From: Dehalococcoidales bacterium
Lineage (GTDB): Bacteria; Chloroflexota; Dehalococcoidia; Dehalococcoidales; RBG-16-60-22
DNA length: 8,870 nucleotides
NCBI GenBank assembly: GCA_030615475.1
Contig: JAUWZF010000032.1
Location: 1-8,870, forward strand
Direction of reading: 5' to 3'
Under the pieces are notes generated by a model. It had not been told where the DNA came from, did not search any database, and worked only from the letters and a program-made list of their open reading frames with translations. This document shows positions 1-5,520 of the stretch, piece by piece. A program made the position numbers and the translations under genes. The first letter of the stretch is position 1. Each line of letters opens with the position of its first letter.

Positions 1-15
1 GAGATAATATCGTGA
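1..15 (+). CDS. Possible 3' end of an upstream gene (component I of ADC/anthranilate synthase expected)
   Basis: Read from base 1, the frame gives Glu-Ile-Ile-Ser and then TGA at 13-15. That stop overlaps the GTG start of the next gene in a GTGA arrangement, which is typical of translationally coupled genes. A pabB/trpE-type chorismate-binding subunit is the usual partner upstream of a pabA/trpG gene, so that identity is inferred from context only. Four codons cannot identify a protein. Confidence 0.3.
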   Translation, partial: EIIS

Positions 16-593
16 TTCTGGTGATTGATAACTACGATTCGTTTACCTATAACCTGGTCCAGTACCTGGGCGAACTGGGACAGGAGCCGGTGGCCTGCCG
101 TAACGACGCCATAACCCTTGAGCAGATTGAGTCCCTGGCACCGGTCCACATCATTATCTCGCCGGGGCCCTGTACGCCGCTGGAAGCGGGTATTTCCAAC
201 GATGTTATCCGGTACTTCCGCGGGAAAATTCCCATTCTGGGGGTATGCCTGGGGCACCAGTGCATCGGCTACGTGTACGGCGGACTAATTCAACGGGCGG
301 TACTCCCCACGCACGGCAAGGACTCGATAATATTCCATGATGGTGAAACCGTGTTCAAGGGGCTGGAATCGCCGCTGGTGGGAGGGCGTTATCATTCCCT
401 GGTTATCGGCGCCGAATCCGTACCGGCATCCCTGGAAGTCTCGGCGAAGACCGAAGAAGGCGTGATTATGGGGGTGAGAAACCGGCATGATGTCGTCGAG
501 GGTATTCAGTTCCACCCTGAGTCGATAATGACACCAACCGGCCACGATATTCTGTCCAATTTCCTGAAACTTTCAGCGCCCGCAGGGAGGTAA
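12..593 (+). CDS. pabA: Glutamine amidotransferase subunit of aminodeoxychorismate/anthranilate synthase (PabA/TrpG)
   Basis: This is the class I glutamine amidotransferase that releases ammonia from glutamine for the chorismate-converting component I. Depending on the partner, it makes 4-amino-4-deoxychorismate (folate) or anthranilate (tryptophan). The 193-residue length is normal. Visible motifs are the N-terminal IDNYDSFTYNL, the oxyanion-type SPGPCTP (50-56), the nucleophile elbow GVCLGHQ with Cys79, HGK at 101-103, RYHSLV (126-131) and the triad end QFHPES with His168 and Glu170. All three catalytic residues are present. The start is GTG at 12, chosen because the family begins right at this MI(L)xIDNYDSF sequence and because it overlaps an upstream stop. 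The next gene starts 3 nt after this stop and encodes a PabC-like enzyme, which favours the folate role. A dual role with tryptophan synthesis cannot be excluded. Confidence 0.93.
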   Translation: MILVIDNYDSFTYNLVQYLGELGQEPVACRNDAITLEQIESLAPVHIIISPGPCTPLEAGISNDVIRYFRGKIPILGVCLGHQCIGYVYGGLIQRAVLPTHGKDSIIFHDGETVFKGLESPLVGGRYHSLVIGAESVPASLEVSAKTEEGVIMGVRNRHDVVEGIQFHPESIMTPTGHDILSNFLKLSAPAGR

Positions 594-596
594 TTT

Positions 597-1478
597 ATGG
601 AGGAACTTATATACCTGAACGGCTCGCTCGTGCCGCGTTCCGAGGCGCGTATATCCGTGTTTGACCACGGTTTTCTCTACGGCTACGGACTGTTTGAGAC
701 GATGCGCGCCTATCACGGGGAAATCTTTCTCCTGGAGCGGCACATTAAACGACTGCTCGGCTCGGCGGAAACCATCGGACTGGGTACTTCTCTGGCCGGC
801 ATCGACCTCGTTAAGGCCTGCCGGGATACATTGAAGGCAAATAACCTGGAAGACGCCCGCCTGCGCCTGACCGTCACCAACGGTGAATCGGACGCATTAC
901 CCTGGGCAGGCACCGGCGGTACACCCACGGTGGTGGTCACGGCCAGACCCTATACGCCCTTTCCGGCGGGGAAATACAATCAGGGTTTCAGGGTCGGCAT
1001 CGCCACGGTACGCCGCTGCCGGCAGTCTACTATCTCCGGAGTTAAGTCGGTGAACTACCTGGTCAGCGTTCTGGCGAGGAGTGAGGCCGCGGCGAACGGA
1101 CTGGACGAGGCCTTGCTCTTGAACGAAGATGGGTACATCGCCGAAGGCGGCGGCTGTAATGTCTTTTTCGTGAAGTCATCAAGGCTGGTGACGCCTTCTC
1201 TGGATAGCGGTATCCTGCCGGGAATCACCCGTGACGTGGTCATGGAGCTGGCCGATGAGCTCGGGGTAATCGTCACCGAGGGTACCGTGGGTCTGGGCAT
1301 AATCAAGCAGTGCGATGAGGCTTTTGTGACTAATTCGATGATCGAGATTATGCCGCTGACGGCGGTCAGGGATAGTGCTGGAAATTCGGTGACCATCGGC
1401 ACAGGGAAACCGGGGAAAATTACCGGGCGGCTGATGGCTGCCTATAAAGAGAGGGTGGAAAAGGAAACCGTAACCTAG
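597..1478 (+). CDS. Class IV PLP-dependent enzyme, probable 4-amino-4-deoxychorismate lyase (PabC)
   Basis: This is a 293-residue fold-type IV PLP enzyme of the family that includes aminodeoxychorismate lyase, branched-chain aminotransferase and D-amino acid aminotransferase. Visible hallmarks are the N-terminal LNG, the FDHGFLYGYGLFET segment (22-35), ERHIKRL (47-53), the probable PLP lysine Lys150 in GVKSVNYL, Glu183 in the YIAEGGGCNVFFV block, the phosphate-binding SGILPGITR (204-212) and TNSMIEIMP (245-253). A good Shine-Dalgarno sequence (AGGGAGGT, 584-591) sits 5 nt before the ATG and overlaps the stop of the previous gene, so the two are coupled. Sequence alone does not separate lyase from aminotransferase. 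The position directly after the PabA-type subunit supports the lyase, which splits aminodeoxychorismate to p-aminobenzoate and pyruvate. An ilvE-like aminotransferase is the main alternative. Confidence 0.85.
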   Translation: MEELIYLNGSLVPRSEARISVFDHGFLYGYGLFETMRAYHGEIFLLERHIKRLLGSAETIGLGTSLAGIDLVKACRDTLKANNLEDARLRLTVTNGESDALPWAGTGGTPTVVVTARPYTPFPAGKYNQGFRVGIATVRRCRQSTISGVKSVNYLVSVLARSEAAANGLDEALLLNEDGYIAEGGGCNVFFVKSSRLVTPSLDSGILPGITRDVVMELADELGVIVTEGTVGLGIIKQCDEAFVTNSMIEIMPLTAVRDSAGNSVTIGTGKPGKITGRLMAAYKERVEKETVT

Positions 1479-1535
1479 CTTTTACCAGAATTCCGTCTGC
1501 GTTACGTGCTCGGTTTCCCGGATGATTTTCCGCCG
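1479..1535. other. Convergent intergenic gap between pab genes and argC
   Basis: These 57 bases separate two convergent genes. I see no stem followed by a T-run on either strand, so no intrinsic terminator can be called here. Confidence 0.5.
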
Positions 1536-2576
1536 CTAGGGATAAACCGCCAGGGATTCGAGTCCCGTCGTCTCCGGCAGGCCGAGTATCAGGTTCATGT
1601 CCTGGACAGCCTGCCCCGCCGCCCCTTTTACCAGGTTATCTATGGCGCTGATGACAACAAGCCGTCCGGTGCGGTGGTCGATGGCGGGGTGGATATGGCA
1701 GTAGTTGCTTCCCCAGGTATGCTTGGTATGCGGCGGTGTAGCTATTACCTTAATGAAGGGTTCATCTTTATAAAAGTCGCGGTAGAGATTGAGCAGTTCT
1801 TCCTCTCCCTTTTTCCCGTCGGCTAACTTACCCGTCACCAGCGGGGCGTAGGCGGTCGTTAATATCCCGCGGGTCATGGGTGTCAGGTGGGGGATAAAGG
1901 TTATCGCCAGCGACGACTCGGGACTGAGCAGCTTCAGTTCCTGCGTGATTTCGGGCAGGTGGCGGTGTCCGCCCAGTGCGTAGGCACTCACATCTTCGTT
2001 AGCTTCGGTATAGTGGGTGGTCAAGTTGAGACTGCGGCCGGCCCCGGAGATGCCCGACTTGCTATCGATAATAATATCGGGTCCAATCAGCCCTTCCTTT
2101 ACGGCGGGGGCCAGGGCCAGTATCGCCCCGGTAGGGTAGCAGCCCGGGTTGGCCACCAGCTGTGCCGATTTTATCTTCTCACGGTACAGTTCAGGCAGGC
2201 CGTAGACTGCCTTTGTCAGCAGGTTCGGGTCGGGGTGCGTAAACCCGTACCACTGCGTGTAATCATCAGGGTTTTTCAATCGGAAATCGGCGCTGATATC
2301 CACCACTTTAAGGCCCTTTTCGATAAGCGGCATGATTTCCTGGGCGCTCTCCTTGTGCGGCATAGCCGAGAAAGCCAGGTCGACCTCTCCCAGTCTGGCT
2401 TCGATGGTCAGCCCCGTACTCTTCAGGTGGGGAAAGAAATCGTCCAGCAACTGCCCGGCGGCGCTGCGTCCGGTAACTGAAGTAAGCTGTACTTCCGGGT
2501 GTTGACATAATATCCGCGCCAGCTCGACGCCGGCGTAGCCGGTGACATTGATGATGCCCACTCTGGTCTTAGCCAT
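1536..2576 (-). CDS. argC: N-acetyl-gamma-glutamyl-phosphate reductase
   Basis: ArgC catalyses the NADPH-dependent reduction of N-acetyl-glutamyl 5-phosphate to the semialdehyde, the third step of arginine biosynthesis, in the cytosol. The 346 residues are the full normal length. The N-terminus carries the dinucleotide-binding NVTGYAGVEL (10-19). The catalytic cysteine is Cys146 in NPGCYPT. The substrate-binding GHRHLPEI (203-210) and the dimer/C-terminal block DNLVKGAAGQAVQ are present, and so are SKSGISGAGR (172-181) and the PHLTPMTRGI block. The ATG lies 8 nt after an AGAGGA Shine-Dalgarno sequence (minus strand, 2585-2590). No other arg gene is in the window, so argC stands alone between a convergent folate-type operon and a divergent zinc-ribbon gene. 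Confidence 0.96.
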   Translation of the reverse strand: MAKTRVGIINVTGYAGVELARILCQHPEVQLTSVTGRSAAGQLLDDFFPHLKSTGLTIEARLGEVDLAFSAMPHKESAQEIMPLIEKGLKVVDISADFRLKNPDDYTQWYGFTHPDPNLLTKAVYGLPELYREKIKSAQLVANPGCYPTGAILALAPAVKEGLIGPDIIIDSKSGISGAGRSLNLTTHYTEANEDVSAYALGGHRHLPEITQELKLLSPESSLAITFIPHLTPMTRGILTTAYAPLVTGKLADGKKGEEELLNLYRDFYKDEPFIKVIATPPHTKHTWGSNYCHIHPAIDHRTGRLVVISAIDNLVKGAAGQAVQDMNLILGLPETTGLESLAVYP

Positions 2577-2610
2577 TTCCTGAGTCCTCTTTTAGGTTAT
2601 CTTGATTAAG

Positions 2611-2619
2611 AGTATAGCA
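2611..2619 (-). promoter_or_regulatory. Extended -10 promoter element for argC
   Basis: The minus strand reads TGCTATACT, an extended -10 (TGn plus a hexamer matching TATAAT at 5 of 6). A start about 7 nt downstream would give a leader of roughly 25-30 nt that contains the AGAGGA ribosome site. No good -35 hexamer is found at 16-18 nt, which is tolerable for extended -10 promoters. Confidence 0.42.
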
Positions 2620-2748
2620 TAGGCGTGGTCCAATTTATACCGATACTGGAGGTTGGGAATGGCCGTCTGCCTGCCCCCGAGTGTCTTTCAAGTGTAAAGG
2701 ATTGATATTTTGTGTATAATAAAATTCGTGTTTGTTCGTGCGCGCCTC

Positions 2749-2777
2749 TTGACATGAGTGTAACAATAGTTTATTGT
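2749..2777 (+). promoter_or_regulatory. Sigma-70-type promoter for the small zinc-ribbon gene
   Basis: A perfect -35 TTGACA (2749-2754) is followed after 17 nt by TATTGT (2772-2777), which matches the -10 consensus at 4 of 6. Transcription would start near 2784, giving a leader of about 30 nt that holds the AAGGAGG ribosome site at 2800-2806. Confidence 0.6.
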
Positions 2778-2812
2778 GTATAGCAAATAGCTTTGAGGGA
2801 AGGAGGAAATCA

Positions 2813-2953
2813 ATGCAAGCATATTGCGTGAAATGCCGCGCCAAGAAGGAAATGAAAGATCCTAAATCCATCACCATGAAGAATGGCAAGCCGGCGACGC
2901 AGGGAATATGCCCGACCTGCGGCACCAAGATGTTCAGAATCGGCAAGAAGTAA
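2813..2953 (+). CDS. Small zinc-ribbon protein, DUF5679-like
   Basis: This 46-residue basic protein begins MQAYCVKCRAKKEM and ends CPTCGTKMFRIGKK. Two CxxC pairs, Cys5/Cys8 and Cys33/Cys36, are separated by 24 residues and should form one zinc ribbon. The pattern AYCVKCR...NGKPATQG.CP.CGTKMFRIG is the one I recall for DUF5679, a family of unknown function. The start is set by a strong AAGGAGG (2800-2806) spaced 6 nt from the ATG. The gene has its own promoter and an intrinsic terminator, so it is an independent and probably well-expressed unit. Zinc binding is a sound inference. A nucleic-acid or ribosome role is only a guess from its basic charge. It is transcribed convergently to the fba cluster. 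Confidence 0.88.
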   Translation: MQAYCVKCRAKKEMKDPKSITMKNGKPATQGICPTCGTKMFRIGKK

Positions 2954-2989
2954 AAGCCGGTATTTGAAAAGGGATTTATTTATAGATAG

Positions 2990-3029
2990 GGCTGGATATT
3001 TACTCATTCAGGAATATCCAGCCTTTTTT
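2990..3029 (+). terminator. Rho-independent terminator after the zinc-ribbon gene
   Basis: A perfect 11-bp stem (GGCTGGATATT at 2990-3000 with AATATCCAGCC at 3013-3023) encloses a 12-nt loop and is followed directly by six T residues (3024-3029). It lies 36 nt past the stop of the small zinc-ribbon gene. On the minus strand the hairpin is not followed by a T-run, so it is a poor intrinsic terminator for the convergent fba transcript. Confidence 0.92.
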
Positions 3030-3068
3030 ATTTGCGGATGATAGATTAACTATTTAAGCGGGGAAGTA

Positions 3069-4358
3069 TTAAGTAACGTACTTTTGAACCAGGTCTCTGG
3101 TGTTGATTACGTTGAGTTTGTGGAAGATTAGAGAGAAGCGGTCTTCCAGTTCCTTCATTATCTCGCGGTGATTCGGCTCCGGGAGGTGCCACAATTCCTT
3201 CTTGAAATCGCCGAAGGCCTTCTTGCGTGTCTTGTAAAGGAATTGCTCTTCGGTTTCCCCGGACTTTCTCTCTTCTTTGTATTGAGCGTCGAGGTGTTTG
3301 TGTATCGCTGCCAGCAGGTCCGCGGGGAAGTGGGGGCTGTCGTATATCATGTTCTGGAACCCGGTAGCCAGATGCACCTCTACCGTATCGACCTGCGGGA
3401 ACATGTCGAAAGCTTCGTCGGGCAGGGTAGAGGCGCCGTGCTGTACCGCCCCGCCCATGCCGTATTCCTCCCGGGCCACTTTGGAGAGCTCTCTTAAGGT
3501 ATTGAAATCGATGCTGACCTCGGCCATCGAGCCATCGGGTAAGACGACGCCCCCGTGCGATGTCCCGGTCTGCACGCTGATTTTGGAGATTCCTTGAACG
3601 CCTGTGTCCAGCAGGCGGCGATAGCCGTCCATAAAGGCTTTGAGGTCTTCTACGGTGCTGTTGCCCTTACCTATTTCACCAATTTCGCCGCCCACGGAGA
3701 TGGTGGTGCCTTCCGGCTCGATGCCTCGGATGAATCGTGTCATCTCCGCGGTGATTTCCGAGTTCTTTGCCTGCTGTTCTTCAAGTCCGGATTTGGTCAA
3801 ATCAACGAGGGTGGAGGCGTCAATATCGATGTTGTAGAAACCGGCATTGACGGACTCGCGTATCAGTTCCTTGATATCGTTCAGTTCGCCTTCCGGATTT
3901 TCCCGGTACATTTTGCGCCTCACCTGGAAGTGGTCGCCCTGGATAAAGACCGGTCCCTGAAATCCTTCCCTGATGGCGGCAGCCAGGATGCCGGCGGTAT
4001 ACTCTCCCGGACTCTGTACGGTATAGCCCATTTCGGAACGGGCTATCTCGAAGATGAAAGGGCCCACTCCGTCTTTCATGGCCGCTCTGAAGACTGCCCT
4101 GGCAACATGGTAGGTGATACCGCGGATATTGATGGCAGGCACGGTGATACCGTGATAAATCCCCTGGCCGGCGGCTTCATAAAGCCCCTGGATGCTGGCG
4201 GGGTAAATGCCCAAGCTGCGAGCCATCTCCCGGATGACGCGATAGTGTTCTTCCCTCATCTTTGGGTCGGCCCCGAAGACGGCCAGCTCTATCAGGGTAT
4301 CGATATTGTTTTTATTTTTTATGTGGCTGGATTCGCCTGGCATTTTTCTTCTTACCAT
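3069..4358 (-). CDS. Class II (zinc-dependent) fructose-bisphosphate aldolase
   Basis: This enzyme is predicted to interconvert fructose 1,6-bisphosphate with dihydroxyacetone phosphate and glyceraldehyde 3-phosphate. The class II signature residues are visible: the catalytic Asp142 and zinc ligand His143 in QGDHFQ, the acidic ligand in SVGGEIGEIG (Glu225/Glu228), His268 in TSHGG and His307 in QHGAS, plus NIDIDAS (176-182). At 429 residues it is longer than E. coli FbaA-type enzymes (about 360). Around 50 residues precede the usual start of the barrel, and there is a charged helical C-terminal extension after about residue 345. The start is uncertain: ATG at 4358 has no clear ribosome site and overlaps the preceding pfk gene by 47 nt. 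A second ATG five codons on (4343) follows a weak AAGAAG. It is the last gene of the treT-pfk-fba cluster. Tagatose- or related bisphosphate specificity is possible. Confidence 0.88.
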   Translation of the reverse strand: MVRRKMPGESSHIKNKNNIDTLIELAVFGADPKMREEHYRVIREMARSLGIYPASIQGLYEAAGQGIYHGITVPAINIRGITYHVARAVFRAAMKDGVGPFIFEIARSEMGYTVQSPGEYTAGILAAAIREGFQGPVFIQGDHFQVRRKMYRENPEGELNDIKELIRESVNAGFYNIDIDASTLVDLTKSGLEEQQAKNSEITAEMTRFIRGIEPEGTTISVGGEIGEIGKGNSTVEDLKAFMDGYRRLLDTGVQGISKISVQTGTSHGGVVLPDGSMAEVSIDFNTLRELSKVAREEYGMGGAVQHGASTLPDEAFDMFPQVDTVEVHLATGFQNMIYDSPHFPADLLAAIHKHLDAQYKEERKSGETEEQFLYKTRKKAFGDFKKELWHLPEPNHREIMKELEDRFSLIFHKLNVINTRDLVQKYVT

Positions 4359-5463
4359 TGTTCAGAATAGTGCGGCGTCCGTTGTATCTATCGGCGTCGT
4401 ACTGGGTGGCGGCATCGACCAGATTCAGCTTCCCGTATATATGCTCCAGCGAGCAGTAGGAAATCTTCCCATTACGAACGCAGACCATATTGCCGTACTT
4501 GTTGTTCACGACCAAATCGACGGCGGCAATGCCGAAATATCTCCCCATTCTGCGGTCGTAGGCGCAGGGGGCGCCGCCGCGCTGGAGGTGGCTCAGGGTG
4601 ACGCTGCGCGTCTCCAGCTTGGTACCTTTTTCGATTTCATGAGCCACGAATTCGCCGATACCGCCGAGGGCTTTGCGCCCGAAGCTATCGACCCCTTCCT
4701 TTTTCACGACCTCGGTGCCGCCTATCGGCTTGGCTCCCTCGGCCACGACGATAATTTCGTACCTTGTCCCGGACCTTCTCCCTTCCGAAACGAGTTCGTT
4801 CACTTTGTCCATAGAGAAGTCACATTCCGGGATGAGAATGATATAGGCTCCGCAGGCCTCGCCGCCTTCCAGGGCCAGCCAGCCGGCGGTCCGGCCCATC
4901 GTTTCCACCACGAATATTCTCCTGTGGGAGCCGGCGGTAGTTCTCAAACGGTCCACCTCTTCAACGATGACGTTCAGGGCCGTTTCGTATCCCAGGGTGT
5001 AGTCGGTTTCGGGGAGGTCTTTATCAATCGTTTTGGGAATACCGATAGCGTTCACGCCTTCTCTGGAAAGTCGGGTGGCAATGGCGAGTGTACCGTCGCC
5101 GCCGATGGCGATGACGGCTTCCAGTCCGAGTCTCTCGATATTCTCTACTACCAGCCTGGAACACTCGTTTTTGGGGTCGTAGGGGCTAAACCGTGAGGTA
5201 CCCAGCATGGTCCCGCCGTACCTGTCCCAGGTTCTGACTGCGTCCGGGTTCAGGGGTACGATATGTCCGGCGGTATCCCAGGTGGCCGGGTCGACGTTGG
5301 CCAGCCCTTTCCACCCGTCCCGGATACCCATGACTTCGTAGCGGACGCCCCGCTCCCATTCGAGTCGCTCGTCCATGGCTGTTTTGACCACCCATTTCAG
5401 GGCGGGGTTCAGTCCGGCGCAGTCACCGCCGCCGGTCAGCACACCGATTCTGCTCTTTTTCAT
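4312..5463 (-). CDS. 6-phosphofructokinase (phosphoryl donor uncertain)
   Basis: This enzyme phosphorylates fructose 6-phosphate at C1. The 383-residue protein shows the PFK-A fold motifs: GVLTGGGDCAGLN (7-19), GGDGT (121-125), PKTIDKD (143-149) with the presumed catalytic Asp147, VETMGR (186-191), PECDF and SHLQRGGAP (291-299). Gly124 (E. coli position 104) is typical of ATP enzymes, while Lys144 (E. coli position 124) is typical of PPi enzymes, so the donor cannot be assigned. The usual TIDND is TIDKD here. The last ~16 residues are a lysine/arginine-rich tail encoded in the overlap with fba. The ATG at 5463 is the only standard start: an in-frame TAA lies 9 nt upstream, and no Shine-Dalgarno site precedes it. 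The treT-like gene ends 57 nt upstream on the same strand. Confidence 0.93.
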   Translation of the reverse strand: MKKSRIGVLTGGGDCAGLNPALKWVVKTAMDERLEWERGVRYEVMGIRDGWKGLANVDPATWDTAGHIVPLNPDAVRTWDRYGGTMLGTSRFSPYDPKNECSRLVVENIERLGLEAVIAIGGDGTLAIATRLSREGVNAIGIPKTIDKDLPETDYTLGYETALNVIVEEVDRLRTTAGSHRRIFVVETMGRTAGWLALEGGEACGAYIILIPECDFSMDKVNELVSEGRRSGTRYEIIVVAEGAKPIGGTEVVKKEGVDSFGRKALGGIGEFVAHEIEKGTKLETRSVTLSHLQRGGAPCAYDRRMGRYFGIAAVDLVVNNKYGNMVCVRNGKISYCSLEHIYGKLNLVDAATQYDADRYNGRRTILNNGKKKNARRIQPHKK

Positions 5464-5471
5464 AATATATT

Positions 5472-5480
5472 AGTATATCA
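5472..5480 (-). promoter_or_regulatory. Candidate extended -10 element immediately upstream of pfk
   Basis: The minus strand reads TGATATACT, and its hexamer ends 8 nt before the pfk ATG. If it is used, transcription would begin about 0-2 nt before the start codon, giving a leaderless mRNA. This fits the absence of a Shine-Dalgarno site. No -35 match is seen at normal spacing. AT-richness makes a chance match possible. Confidence 0.38.
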
Positions 5481-5520
5481 CGCTGTTAAAGAGAGTGGTA
5501 GCCAGTACGAGTGTGATAAC

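Larger units (their letters stand above)
2577..2812. other. Divergent intergenic/promoter region between argC and the zinc-ribbon gene
   Basis: This 236-base AT-rich region holds an extended -10 element for argC on the minus strand and a TTGACA/TATTGT promoter for the plus-strand gene (listed separately). The roughly 130 bases between them contain an isolated TATAAT at 2715-2720 with no matching -35, and no gene that I can support. Confidence 0.7.

Noticed and set aside
1887..2480. Plus-strand open frame (197 codons) antisense to argC
   Set aside because: ArgC is complete on the other strand. The antisense product lacks domain features.
2715..2720. Perfect TATAAT in the argC/zinc-ribbon spacer
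   Set aside because: There is no -35 at 15-19 nt and the TGn of an extended -10 is out of register. The TTGACA promoter at 2749 explains the gene better.
2700..2735. Possible ArgR operator near argC
   Set aside because: The AT-rich sequence around TAATAAAATTCG does not form the paired, near-palindromic ARG box, and it lies upstream of the likely argC promoter.
2635..2946. Minus-strand open frame covering the zinc-ribbon gene
   Set aside because: The plus strand carries a promoter, ribosome site, two CxxC motifs and terminator in the right order. The minus frame has no such support.
2990..3023. Hairpin as a two-way terminator also for fba
   Set aside because: On the minus strand no T-run follows the stem, so intrinsic termination of the fba transcript there is not supported.
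3555..4370. Plus-strand open frame (271 codons) antisense to fba
   Set aside because: The minus-strand aldolase has all its zinc and catalytic residues. The antisense translation resembles no family.
4306..5196. Long plus-strand open frame (296 codons) antisense to pfk
   Set aside because: It lies inside a clearly conserved PFK on the other strand and shows no recognisable motif or ribosome site. It is a by-product of codon bias.
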